Origin: Paraburkholderia dioscoreae
GTDB taxonomy: Bacteria; Pseudomonadota; Gammaproteobacteria; Burkholderiales; Burkholderiaceae
Length of the DNA: 64,000 nt
Direction: 5' to 3'
NCBI RefSeq assembly: GCF_902459535.1
Contig: NZ_LR699554.1
Span: forward strand, 3,224,001 to 3,288,000
Shown here: one piece after another, positions 44,410 through 52,826 of the stretch
Layout: each line of letters starts with the position of its first letter
How positions within the stretch are numbered: position 1 is the first letter of the stretch
Made by a program: the position numbers and the translations under genes
Notes under the pieces: model-generated
What the model was told of the DNA's origin: nothing
What the model saw: only the letters and a program-made list of their open reading frames with translations
Databases searched by the model: none

Positions 44410-46383
44410 ATGCGCGATGAGGTCTGTCACGCCGTAACGCCAATGGCAGTACGTGAGCCTGGCTGGCTCACACCGTCGATTCAGAAATCCCATGAGCGCT
44501 CCGAGACATTCGGCTTGAGCGCTTCAATGCGGCCGGACTATGACGTATTGCCCGCCGCCGAACTCTCGTTGAAGCTGGAACAAAGCCGTGTGCTGTGCGC
44601 GCATGCCACGCCGGTCATGGAAACGCTGCATGAGCAAATCGTCAACACGCACAGCATGATCGTGCTGACCGACGCCGAAGGCCTGGTCCTTCATTCGATC
44701 GGCGACGATGACTTTCTGCGGCGGGCCGAGAAAGTCGCGCTGCGTCCGGGCGCGAACTGGGCCGAGGACCGCCAGGGCACGAACGCAATCGGCACGGCGC
44801 TGGCGGAGCGCTCCCCCACCGCTGTTCATGGCGAGCAGCACTATCTGGCGGCCAATCGCTTTCTGACCTGCTCCAGTGTGCCGATCCTCGATCCGTACGG
44901 CGATCTGATCGGCGTGCTCGACGTCACCGGCGACTATCGCAGCTATCACCAGCACACCATGGCGCTGGCGAAAATGTCGGTGCAGATGATCGAGAATCAT
45001 CTGTTTACCAACACCTTTCGCGAGACCTTGCAAATCGCCTTTCACGGCCGCCCTGAATTTCTCGGCACGCTGATGGAAGGCATCGTCGCGTTCACCTGCG
45101 ACGGTCGTTTCCTGTCCGCCAATCGCAGTGCGCAATTCCAGCTGGGCATGCCGCTCGCCGGCCTGCGCGCGCATACGCTGCCGTCGTTATTCGGCCTCAC
45201 CAGCGCGCAACTGATCGACCGGTTGCGAGTCAGCCAGGCCCGGCATTTATCGCTGAACCTGCACAATGGGTCGGTGGTCTGTGCGCACGTCGAATTCCGG
45301 CGTGCCGCGCGCGCCGATGAAAGCTGGCCGTCACAGGAACGCCGCGATCCACGCACGGCACACCGCATGGAACCGCCGGCACCAGCCGCGAGTGCGTTGT
45401 CGAAGCTCAGCTATCTCGATACGGGCGACCCGCAGATCGCGGCAGTCATCGGCAGAGTCCGCAAAGTAATCGGCAAGGACATTCCGATCCTGATCACCGG
45501 CGAGACCGGCACCGGTAAGGAACTCCTCGCGCAAGCGATTCATAACGACTCACCGCGACGCTCCGGCGCGTTTGTCGCGGTCAATTGCGCGTCGATACCG
45601 GAATCGCTGATCGAATCCGAGTTGTTCGGCTACGAGGAAGGCGCGTTCACCGGCGCGCGGCGCAAAGGTGCCAGCGGCAAGCTGCTGCAAGCCAATGGCG
45701 GCACGCTGTTTCTCGACGAAATCGGCGACATGCCTTATCCGTTGCAGGTGCGGCTGCTGCGCGTGCTGCAGGAACGCCTGGTCAATCCGCTTGGCTCGTC
45801 GAAATCGATACCGGTCGATATCGCGATCATCTGCGCGACCCATCGCGACCTGCGCGAAATGATCGCCCAGAACCGGTTTCGCGAGGATCTGTACTACCGC
45901 CTGAATGGCATGGTGGTGAAACTGCCGCCGCTGCGCGAGCGCACGGATCTGTCCGCCGTCATCCACAAGATGCTGCAATGCGCGTCTTCCGAAAACGCTG
46001 AAGGGCAGCGCCTGAGCGTCGCCCCGGACGTGATGACGCTGTTCGAGCAGTGCGCGTGGCCGGGCAACTTCAGGCAACTCGGCAATCTCCTGCGCACGGC
46101 TGCTGCGATGGTCGACGCGGACGGCCAGATTCGCCGCGAGCATTTGCCCGATGACTTTTTCGACGGCTTGCGCACCACCACAGCGGCGTGCGCGGGCAAC
46201 GCCGACACGCTGCCGCTGCCAAGCGGGCGTCTCGAAGACGTTGCCGCGAGCGTCATTGCTCAAGCCGTTGCGCAGCATGGCGGCAACGTGTCAGCCGCCG
46301 CCCGCGCGCTCGGCATCTCGCGCAACACGATCTATAGAAAGCTGCCGTCGCATGGCTTGAGCGACACGGAAGACGCGGCCTGA
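44410..46383 (+). CDS. Second AcoR-like sigma-54-dependent activator
   Basis: The 657-residue protein has the same order as AcoR: an N-terminal GAF-like region (about 50-330; VLTDAEGLVLHSIGDDDFL), an AAA+ domain with GETGTGKE, GAFTGA and LFLDEIGDMP, and a Fis-type helix-turn-helix (VSAAARALGISRNTIYRKL). It reads toward pqqA, whose sigma-54 promoter lies 190 bases beyond its stop. Its most likely targets are pqqA, the alcohol dehydrogenase and the aldehyde dehydrogenase, all of which have sigma-54 promoters here. The start has a strong AGGAGGAGACA. Confidence 0.85.
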   Translation: MRDEVCHAVTPMAVREPGWLTPSIQKSHERSETFGLSASMRPDYDVLPAAELSLKLEQSRVLCAHATPVMETLHEQIVNTHSMIVLTDAEGLVLHSIGDDDFLRRAEKVALRPGANWAEDRQGTNAIGTALAERSPTAVHGEQHYLAANRFLTCSSVPILDPYGDLIGVLDVTGDYRSYHQHTMALAKMSVQMIENHLFTNTFRETLQIAFHGRPEFLGTLMEGIVAFTCDGRFLSANRSAQFQLGMPLAGLRAHTLPSLFGLTSAQLIDRLRVSQARHLSLNLHNGSVVCAHVEFRRAARADESWPSQERRDPRTAHRMEPPAPAASALSKLSYLDTGDPQIAAVIGRVRKVIGKDIPILITGETGTGKELLAQAIHNDSPRRSGAFVAVNCASIPESLIESELFGYEEGAFTGARRKGASGKLLQANGGTLFLDEIGDMPYPLQVRLLRVLQERLVNPLGSSKSIPVDIAIICATHRDLREMIAQNRFREDLYYRLNGMVVKLPPLRERTDLSAVIHKMLQCASSENAEGQRLSVAPDVMTLFEQCAWPGNFRQLGNLLRTAAAMVDADGQIRREHLPDDFFDGLRTTTAACAGNADTLPLPSGRLEDVAASVIAQAVAQHGGNVSAAARALGISRNTIYRKLPSHGLSDTEDAA

Positions 46384-46442
46384 CTCGCAGATGTCACAAG
46401 TGCTCCAAATTGCAACAGTGCTGTGGCTGAATTGAACAGGTG

Positions 46443-46467
46443 TTCCGCGCTCTGCGCGAGCGCGGAA
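46443..46467. repeat. Perfect inverted repeat between regulator and pqqA
   Basis: TTCCGCGCTC and GAGCGCGGAA are exact 10-base arms around TGCGC. It could terminate the upstream regulator transcript, although no U-tract follows, or be a protein-binding site 107 bases before the pqqA sigma-54 promoter. Confidence 0.5.
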
Positions 46468-46573
46468 TACGGAACTTAGTGGAGCGCCCGCTCTCCCCTT
46501 TTATTTCATGTCTATTCGTGATGCTAATCATTTAGCTAAACCCGAATGTCTTCGAAGTATGCTTTTATGCACC

Positions 46574-46589
46574 CGGCACAGACTTTGCA
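46574..46589 (+). promoter_or_regulatory. Sigma-54 promoter of pqqA
   Basis: CGGCACAGACTTTGCA has GG and GC at the exact ten-base interval, and TTTGCA matches the -12 consensus. It lies 66 bases upstream of the pqqA start codon. Confidence 0.75.
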
Positions 46590-46654
46590 TTAATCAGCTC
46601 GACCGCTTGACTCACGCGGTTCCTCAATCAAATGTCGTACTCAAGGAGACAGTC

Positions 46655-46729
46655 ATGCAATGGACCACCCCCGCTTATTCCGACCTGCGTTTCGGTTTTG
46701 AAATCACGATGTATATCGCCAATCGCTGA
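46655..46729 (+). CDS. pqqA: PQQ precursor peptide PqqA
   Basis: The 24-residue peptide has the two substrate residues for PQQ at the canonical positions, Glu16 and Tyr20 (E-x3-Y in FEITMYIANR), which PqqE cross-links. The ribosome-binding site AAGGAGA precedes the ATG and the sigma-54 promoter lies 66 bases upstream. In most bacteria pqqB, pqqC and pqqE accompany it; here only pqqD follows. Confidence 0.9.
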   Translation: MQWTTPAYSDLRFGFEITMYIANR

Positions 46730-46854
46730 AGCAACGATAAAACGCCGCACGCCTCTCGCCGTATATGAGTGCGCGTGACGGCGCCTGGCGCACGGGACTC
46801 GAAGTCACGCTCAGCCAGTTCAGAACACCCGACGCGATCGAAAAGGCCTCCCGT

Positions 46855-47136
46855 ATGAATGCCCCGCACCACGACTACGACGCCAGTCTTCGGCCATGTC
46901 TGCGCACGATGTTCCGCCTGCAGTGGGAAGACGTTCAGGATGCGTACGTGCTGCTGTATCCCGAAGGCATGGTCAAGCTTAATCCGAGCGCGGGAGAAAT
47001 TCTCACGCGCTGCGACGGGACACGCGAACTGGACGACATCATCGGTGAACTGGAAGATCTGTTCAGCGCGTCCGATCTCGCCGCCGACGTGTACCGTTTC
47101 ATCGACCATGCGCGGCAACGCGGCTGGCTGGATTGA
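46855..47136 (+). CDS. pqqD: PQQ biosynthesis peptide chaperone PqqD
   Basis: The 93-residue protein has the PqqD pattern: LRPCLRTMFRLQWEDVQDAYVLLYPEGMVKLN in part, SAGEILTRCDG and the C-terminal DVYRFIDHARQRGWLD. It binds PqqA and presents it to PqqE. The ATG at 46855 gives the family length; an in-frame ATG at 46765 would add 30 unconserved residues. pqqB and pqqC, which normally lie between pqqA and pqqD, are missing, and after the stop only a short PqqE-like relic may remain. The rest of the pathway must be encoded elsewhere for PQQ to be made. Confidence 0.8.
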   Translation: MNAPHHDYDASLRPCLRTMFRLQWEDVQDAYVLLYPEGMVKLNPSAGEILTRCDGTRELDDIIGELEDLFSASDLAADVYRFIDHARQRGWLD

Positions 47137-47335
47137 CGTGACTGCTGCGGCCGGCGATTCTGGCAAGCGCCCGTCGGCGCGGCCGAGGCAGATGTCGAAG
47201 CTCACTTACCGCTGCGCATTCTGCTAGAACCTCGTCGACTTCAACCGATACGACCCGGCGCTTCCTGTGAATGACTGGGGATTGCCGGGCCGTCGTGTTT
47301 CATCGCGGCCAACTAGATGAAGGAAGATGCCGGGG

Positions 47336-48568
47336 CTATTGCGGCGTGCGCGCGTTGAGCGGCGTCGTGGATGCCTTGGCGTTATCGTCGGTCAGTTTGA
47401 TGCTGCTCGCGCTATAGCCGTTGGAATACAGCAGGAAAGCCATGATGTCCGCATACTCCTGCGGTTTCATCTTGCCCGGGCGGTCGGCCGGCATATTGTT
47501 CGCCATGTATCCATATACCCCGCCGATGGTCAGCTTTGCATTGGCCGCCGGCGCAAAAGCCGGTCCGCGCAACGCCGGCGCATTGAGACCCTGCAGATCG
47601 GGACCGTGGCATTTCGCACACGAACTCGAGTACAGCGTTTTGCCGTGCGCGACCTGAGTGCGGTCAAAGCCCGGCGCGTCGGCGGCTGTGCTCGCATCGA
47701 CCTTGATGAAGCGACCCGGCTGCGAAGCGTGTCCGGATGCCAATGTCATGCGCCACGTCGCACTGCCACGGCCGGGGCCATCGCGATAGGCAAATGCGGG
47801 CGCGGATGAACTGCCGGCCTGAGCCGCTTCCGGGAGAATCCAGTGGCGGGACAACGCCACCAGGCGCCCGTCCGCTGCCATCTTTTCAAGCGCGGCGTCG
47901 ATCCGCGGCTGCAATGCCGCTCCGTTCTTCCCGAACGCGAACACCAGTTGCCAGTCGGCATACGGCGAGGCGGCATTGACAATCCGGAAGTGACTCTCGG
48001 GATGTTTGATCGTATAGGCCACGACCGCCGGATACCAGACGATCGCGCGTTGCGCATGCCCGCTCGCCACGGCATCGACCGTCAGTTCCGCAGTGTTCTC
48101 CAGATCGAGCCTGACGTTCGGCTGCTGCACGGCAATCAGTTGCGCAGGGCTCGCATAAGTTGCAGCAACCACGTCGTTCCCGGCAGAGGGCGTGGACGAT
48201 TCACGCGTGGTGATGCTGACATAGCCGGAGCGCAGATAGCCGCGCGAGAAAGTCAGTTTGCTGCCGGAGCCATCTGCAACCGTCGAACGCGGAAAGCCGG
48301 CGATCACATCGCATTTTCGCGCCAGCGCCGCGTTGAGTTCCTTCAGCGAAACGCCGTCGTCGTCACCACTGTCGAATCCGCCAGGAGCGAGTGACAGCGC
48401 GATCCCGGCCGTGCGAAACGCTTCGCGTGTGACCGCTTCGTCGAGCGCGGTCGAAGGGCTGCCGGGAAACGTGCACACGCGCACACCTGCGCTGGCGAGT
48501 CCCGGTGCAAGTGCGGCGGTGGCCAGCAGGACGCCGGCGATAGCGAACCCATTGAGTCGAGTCTTCAT
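47336..48568 (-). CDS. Periplasmic binding protein fused to cytochrome c (quinoprotein partner)
   Basis: The 410-residue protein starts with a signal peptide. Residues about 28-250 form a family-3 solute-binding-like domain of the kind found next to PQQ dehydrogenases (MoxJ/XoxJ-like), and residues about 300-385 a monohaem cytochrome c with C317-x2-C320-H321 and likely ligand Met360 (NNMPADRPGKM). It should accept electrons from the PQQ alcohol dehydrogenase, with which it forms a leftward operon; its start is 90 bases after that gene. Fusion of the two functions in one chain is unusual. ATG 48568 is preferred to a start 16 codons upstream. Confidence 0.8.
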   Translation of the reverse strand: MKTRLNGFAIAGVLLATAALAPGLASAGVRVCTFPGSPSTALDEAVTREAFRTAGIALSLAPGGFDSGDDDGVSLKELNAALARKCDVIAGFPRSTVADGSGSKLTFSRGYLRSGYVSITTRESSTPSAGNDVVAATYASPAQLIAVQQPNVRLDLENTAELTVDAVASGHAQRAIVWYPAVVAYTIKHPESHFRIVNAASPYADWQLVFAFGKNGAALQPRIDAALEKMAADGRLVALSRHWILPEAAQAGSSSAPAFAYRDGPGRGSATWRMTLASGHASQPGRFIKVDASTAADAPGFDRTQVAHGKTLYSSSCAKCHGPDLQGLNAPALRGPAFAPAANAKLTIGGVYGYMANNMPADRPGKMKPQEYADIMAFLLYSNGYSASSIKLTDDNAKASTTPLNARTPQ

Positions 48569-48658
48569 GATCCTGTTTCCAGAAAAGGCCGGACCGTCAC
48601 GACCGGATGGCTGCACCCGCGCGGGCGTAGCCAGGTTGTCGTGACAGCCGCGTGGATA

Positions 48659-50386
48659 TCAGCCGTGGTTGAGCGCAAACACGTACAACGTGCCGCCGCG
48701 TGGAACCTTCTCCGCCGCCTTCGCCATCGGGCCGCCCCAGATCGGATTCGCGCCGCCGTAGCCCGCGAGAATGGCGACATACTCCTTGCCGTCGACCTCG
48801 AACACCGAAGGTTGAGCGACGATCCCGCTTGCCAGCTTCGGGCTCTGCCACAACACCTTGCCGGTCGTTTCATCGAATGCGTACAGGTGGCCGTCGAGCG
48901 AGCCGCTAAAGGCAAGACCACCGGCCGTGGTCGCTACGCCACCGTTCCACGGCAGCTTGCTCCAGTGGCTCCAGACTTTCTTGCCCGTGTCGACATTGAT
49001 CGCCTGCAGTTCGCCATAACCCTTGCTGCCGGGTTCCGGTTTGATTTCGAAGCCCTCGCCGAGATACGGCAAGCCTTCCATGTAGTTCACCGATTTGCCT
49101 GACAGCGACATGCATGCGTGCAAAGCCGGAACGACCGCGATGTGCTTGTCCGGGTCGTATGAAACCGACCACCAGTTTTTACCGCCGAGGAAGCTCGGGC
49201 AGGTTTCGATCGTCGTGCCGGCCTTCGGGTACTTCGACGCATCCTGAATCGGCACGCCATCCGCCGTATAGCCGGTCACCGAAGTCGCCGTCACGAACGG
49301 CTTTGCATAGATCAGTTTGCCGGTGCCACGGTCGATTGCGTGGAAGAAGCCGTTGCGGTCCGCGTGAATGATGGCGTCGTACTCCTTGTCCTCATACTTG
49401 ATCGTCGCGAGCACCGGCGTATTCACGCCGTCGTAGTCCCATGTGTCATGTTTCGTGTACTGGTAGTGCCATTTGAGATCGCCGGTTTTCGGATCGAGTG
49501 CGAGTAGCGAATCCGAGTAGAGGTTGTCACCCGGACGCAGATCGGCAAGCCACGGGCCAGGGTTGCCCACGCCCCAGTAAAGGGTCTTCGATGCGGCGTC
49601 GTAAGTGCCCGTCAGCCAGGCCGGCGCGCCGCCGTGTTCCTGCATGCCGTTCGGCCACGTATCTCCGCCTTTCTCGCCGGCCGCGGGCACCGTAAAGCGC
49701 TTCCATAGCACATTGCCGTCGTCTGGATTCAATGCCGCTATAAAGCCGCGCGCGCCGTATTCGCCGCCTGCGCTACCCACCACCAGTGCGCCGTCGAGCG
49801 CGAGCGGCGCCAGCGAGAACGCATAGCCGACGCCCGGCTCGAACATCTGCTTACGCCAGGCGAGCGCGCCCGTCTGCGCGTCGAGCGCGACGACGTCGCC
49901 ACTCAGCATCGCGACGTAGACATTCTTACCGTACAGTGCCACACCGCGATTGATCACGTCGCAACATGCCGTCTTGAACGATTCCGCACCTAGCTTGGGT
50001 TCGAACTTCCACAACTGCTTGCCGGTTGACGCGTCGAATGCATAGACGTTGTCCTTCGGCGTGGTCACGAAGAGGTAACGTCCGTTGACGATCGGCGTGG
50101 CTTCGAAACCCTGCTGCAGATCAGCGGGAAACTTGTAGCTCCAGACCTGTTTGAGGTTCTTCACGTTCGCGGTGTCGATCTGCTTGAGCGGCGAATGCGC
50201 CTGGCCGTTGTACGTGCGGTAGTACGTGAGCCAGCCGGGGTCGCTCTGCGCAGCGGTCAAACGCTCATAGGTGACGGCTGGGTAGTCGTCGGCGGCTGCG
50301 GCCGATCCGAGTACCAGACTGACGGCAACGGCCACGCTCATTGCAAGCGCCGTGGGCCGCGTCGCCGAAGCTAAACGTGCTTTCAT
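48659..50386 (-). CDS. PQQ-dependent alcohol dehydrogenase, predicted lanthanide type
   Basis: The 575-residue periplasmic quinoprotein has a signal peptide ending near SAAAAD, the eight-bladed propeller and the vicinal cysteines C141-C142 over PQQ. The catalytic Asp is D317 in HDTWDYDG, and the residue two places later is D319. In XoxF- and PedH-like enzymes this extra Asp coordinates a lanthanide, whereas calcium enzymes have Ala, Ser or Thr there. The protein should oxidise alcohols in the periplasm. It is the first gene of the operon with the cytochrome fusion, behind its own sigma-54 promoter. Confidence 0.85.
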   Translation of the reverse strand: MKARLASATRPTALAMSVAVAVSLVLGSAAAADDYPAVTYERLTAAQSDPGWLTYYRTYNGQAHSPLKQIDTANVKNLKQVWSYKFPADLQQGFEATPIVNGRYLFVTTPKDNVYAFDASTGKQLWKFEPKLGAESFKTACCDVINRGVALYGKNVYVAMLSGDVVALDAQTGALAWRKQMFEPGVGYAFSLAPLALDGALVVGSAGGEYGARGFIAALNPDDGNVLWKRFTVPAAGEKGGDTWPNGMQEHGGAPAWLTGTYDAASKTLYWGVGNPGPWLADLRPGDNLYSDSLLALDPKTGDLKWHYQYTKHDTWDYDGVNTPVLATIKYEDKEYDAIIHADRNGFFHAIDRGTGKLIYAKPFVTATSVTGYTADGVPIQDASKYPKAGTTIETCPSFLGGKNWWSVSYDPDKHIAVVPALHACMSLSGKSVNYMEGLPYLGEGFEIKPEPGSKGYGELQAINVDTGKKVWSHWSKLPWNGGVATTAGGLAFSGSLDGHLYAFDETTGKVLWQSPKLASGIVAQPSVFEVDGKEYVAILAGYGGANPIWGGPMAKAAEKVPRGGTLYVFALNHG

Positions 50387-50472
50387 TCTTGTCTCCTGTT
50401 GAGTTGTCGACGCGCGGCCGTGCGGCGGCGCCTTCGTCTAGTGAACGCAGCCTGGCTGCGGGGCCATTCAAG

Positions 50473-50487
50473 GCAAGTCGCGTGCCA
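50473..50487 (-). promoter_or_regulatory. Sigma-54 promoter of the alcohol dehydrogenase operon
   Basis: The minus strand reads TGGCACGCGACTTGC, an exact match to the sigma-54 consensus. It is 87 bases upstream of the start codon at 50386. Confidence 0.85.
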
Positions 50488-50698
50488 TTGGCGGCAACGC
50501 CGCCTCGGGCCACGATGGTCGATGACCGTGCGATGCGATCGCGCGAAGGAGCGGCCCTTGACGCGTGACAGCGGTGTTGCACCGTGACGCATTCGAGCGC
50601 TCATGTGTTGCTAAAAATGACAGTTGCCCGGCCGATGAAGCAAACGGCGCGCGTATGAACCGCGCACGTCTCCATGCATTTCGCACGCTCGGGGCCAA

Positions 50699-50714
50699 TG
50701 GCACGCTTCTCGCT
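50699..50714 (+). promoter_or_regulatory. Sigma-54 promoter of the aldehyde dehydrogenase gene
   Basis: TGGCACGCTTCTCGCT has GG and GC at the ten-base interval, with one T in the -12 box changed to C. It is 115 bases upstream of the ATG at 50829. Confidence 0.7.
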
Positions 50715-50754
50715 GAATGCTCCGCAGGATGGAGAGCCGCCGCCGACGCGCACA

Positions 50755-50779
50755 CGTCACATCACGTCACGTCACGTCA
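50755..50779 (+). repeat. Tandem CGTCA pentamers
   Basis: Five consecutive pentamers (one CATCA, four CGTCA) lie in the transcribed leader of the aldehyde dehydrogenase gene. No function can be assigned. Confidence 0.4.
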
Positions 50780-50828
50780 AAGCAGGGTTTCCCAGTCACC
50801 ATTCAGACAATCGTTGGAGGGGTCACAC

Positions 50829-52349
50829 ATGAATCACGCAGACATGCAGTTTCTCGATGTCGAATTTCCGTATGCGCGGCAATACAGCAATTTCATAGGC
50901 GGCGAGTGGGTTCCTCCAGTACGCGGCGAATACTTCGACAACGTGTCGCCGATCACCGGCGAACCCTTCACTTCGATTCCGCGTTCAACAGAAGAAGATA
51001 TCGAACTCGCTCTGGATGCGGCTCACCGCGCCCGCAAAGCCTGGGCCGATACCGCGCCTGCTCTGCGCGCGAATATTCTGAACCGGATTGCGGACCGCAT
51101 GGAGCAGAACCTCTCGCGCATCGCGTTTGCCGAATCGATCGACAACGGCAAGCCGATCCGCGAAACACTCGCCGCTGACATTCCACTCGCGATCGACCAC
51201 TTCCGCTATTTCGCCGGTTGCATTCGCGCGCAAGAGGGAACGCTCTCCGAGATCGACGCGGATACCGTGGCCTATCACTTTCATGAACCACTTGGTGTGG
51301 TTGGCCAGATCATTCCGTGGAACTTCCCGATCCTGATGGCGGTGTGGAAAGTCGCGCCGGCGTTGGCTGCGGGAAACTGCATCGTGCTCAAGCCTGCCGA
51401 GCAAACACCGGCGTCGATCCTCGTGCTGATCGAACTGATTCAGGACTTGCTGCCGCCGGGTGTGTTGAATGTGGTCAATGGCTTCGGCCTCGAAGCCGGC
51501 AAGCCGCTCGCGTCGAGCAAGCGTATCGCCAAGATCGCATTTACCGGCGAAACCACGACCGGGCGCCTGATCATGCAGTACGCAAGCCAGAACATCATTC
51601 CCGTCACGCTCGAACTCGGCGGCAAGAGCCCGAACATTTTCTTCGCCGACGTGGTCGATCAGGACGATGGCTACTTCGACAAGGCACTCGAAGGCTTCGC
51701 GATGTTTGCGCTGAATCAGGGCGAGGTGTGTACCTGTCCGTCGCGCGTATTGATCGATGAAAAGATTTATGACCGCTTCATGGAACGCGCACTAAAGCGC
51801 GTCGCGGCGATTGCGCAAGGACATCCACTCGACCCCAGAACGATGATCGGCGCACAGGCTTCGCAGGAACAACTCGAAAAAATCCTCTCATATGTGGATC
51901 TCGGCAAACAGGAAGGCGCCGAATGTCTGATTGGTGGCGAACGCAGTACGCTTGGCGGTGAGTTGAGCAAAGGCTATTACGTGAAGCCGACCGTATTTCG
52001 CGGCAACAACAAGATGCGCATCTTCCAGGAAGAGATCTTCGGACCGGTCGTCTCCGTCACGACATTCAGGAACGAAGAAGAGGCACTCGAAATCGCCAAC
52101 GATACGCTCTACGGCCTCGGTGCCGGCGTATGGACGCGCGACGGTACGCGCGCATATCGCTTCGGCCGGCAGATTCAGGCAGGCCGCGTGTGGACCAATT
52201 GCTATCATGCCTATCCGGCGCATGCCGCATTCGGCGGCTACAAACAGTCTGGCATTGGCCGCGAGAATCACAAGATGATGCTCGACCATTATCAGCAGAC
52301 CAAGAATCTTCTCGTCAGCTATAGCGAACAGCCGTTGGGCTTTTTCTAA
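50829..52349 (+). CDS. NAD-dependent aldehyde dehydrogenase (AcoD/ExaC/AldB-like)
   Basis: The 506-residue protein is a full aldehyde dehydrogenase with general base Glu262 (LELGGKSPN) and nucleophile Cys301 (GEVCTCPS). Length and sequence match the acetaldehyde dehydrogenases associated with acetoin or ethanol catabolism. It would oxidise the acetaldehyde made by the PQQ alcohol dehydrogenase or by acetoin cleavage to acetate. The ATG at 50829 has GGAGGGG upstream; a long upstream frame is not conserved. It has its own sigma-54 promoter. Confidence 0.88.
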   Translation: MNHADMQFLDVEFPYARQYSNFIGGEWVPPVRGEYFDNVSPITGEPFTSIPRSTEEDIELALDAAHRARKAWADTAPALRANILNRIADRMEQNLSRIAFAESIDNGKPIRETLAADIPLAIDHFRYFAGCIRAQEGTLSEIDADTVAYHFHEPLGVVGQIIPWNFPILMAVWKVAPALAAGNCIVLKPAEQTPASILVLIELIQDLLPPGVLNVVNGFGLEAGKPLASSKRIAKIAFTGETTTGRLIMQYASQNIIPVTLELGGKSPNIFFADVVDQDDGYFDKALEGFAMFALNQGEVCTCPSRVLIDEKIYDRFMERALKRVAAIAQGHPLDPRTMIGAQASQEQLEKILSYVDLGKQEGAECLIGGERSTLGGELSKGYYVKPTVFRGNNKMRIFQEEIFGPVVSVTTFRNEEEALEIANDTLYGLGAGVWTRDGTRAYRFGRQIQAGRVWTNCYHAYPAHAAFGGYKQSGIGRENHKMMLDHYQQTKNLLVSYSEQPLGFF

Positions 52350-52357
52350 CGCATGAA

Positions 52358-52389
52358 GATCTGGAGCGGTGTGAGATCCGCTCCAGATC
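52358..52389 (+). terminator. Strong hairpin after the aldehyde dehydrogenase
   Basis: GATCTGGAGCGG and CCGCTCCAGATC pair perfectly over 12 bases around an eight-base loop, eight bases after the stop codon. A U-tract is absent, yet the stem is the strongest in the window. Confidence 0.55.
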
Positions 52390-52446
52390 GGTGACCATTG
52401 ATTGTCCGTTCGCATATCGAGTCTCACTGCCTCAACAGCCCCTTCA

Positions 52447-52464
52447 TTTCAACAATACTTGAAA
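52447..52464 (+). promoter_or_regulatory. Candidate ArsR operator
   Basis: TTTCAA and TTGAAA are exact inverted arms around CAATAC, followed directly by TATAAA, a plausible -10 at 52465-52470. The site is 29 bases upstream of the arsR start, as expected for autorepression. Confidence 0.55.
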
Positions 52465-52493
52465 TATAAAAACGAATGGGTTAATGTTCAGGC

Positions 52494-52826
52494 ATGGACT
52501 CAAACCTCGTTGTACGCGCCCTGAGCGCGCTCGCCCACGAGTCGCGCCTTGCGATCTTCCGCCTGCTAGTCGTGGCTGGCCCCGATGGCATGGCTGCCGG
52601 TGAAATCGCCCAGAACCTTGGGCTTTCCCCTTCCAGCCTCTCGTTCCATCTGAAAGATCTTTCACATGCAGATCTGGTGAAGCCGCGGCAAGAGGGGCGT
52701 TTCATCTTCTACACCGCGAACTTCGACGCCATGACAGGCGTGATCGGCTTCCTCACGGAGAACTGCTGCGCCGGCGCGGCCTGTGCCGCGAGCGATCTCC
52801 CAAACTGTTGCGGAGATAAACCATGA
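52494..52826 (+). CDS. arsR: Arsenical-responsive repressor ArsR
   Basis: The 110-residue winged-helix protein has LSALAHESRLAIFRLL and LGLSPSSLSFHLKDLS and ends with a cysteine cluster C91, C92, C97, C105, C106. The C-terminal position resembles ArsR proteins that bind As(III) through cysteines at the C-terminal end and not in the DNA-binding helix. It should repress the ars operon from the palindrome just upstream. It overlaps arsI by four bases. Confidence 0.85.
   Translation: MDSNLVVRALSALAHESRLAIFRLLVVAGPDGMAAGEIAQNLGLSPSSLSFHLKDLSHADLVKPRQEGRFIFYTANFDAMTGVIGFLTENCCAGAACAASDLPNCCGDKP

Larger units (their letters stand above)
50387..50828. other. Divergent control region of alcohol and aldehyde dehydrogenase genes
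   Basis: 442 bases with two oppositely oriented sigma-54 promoters (50473-50487 and 50699-50714) and a short run of tandem CGTCA repeats (50755-50779). TGTTGC occurs twice between the promoters, near 50570 and 50605, and once in reverse upstream of pqqA; these could be activator half-sites, but the match is weak. Confidence 0.55.

Noticed and set aside
46765..46854. Earlier start or remnant of pqqC before pqqD
   Set aside because: The 30 codons are open but show no similarity to the PqqB or PqqC ends known to me; the shorter PqqD has the family length.
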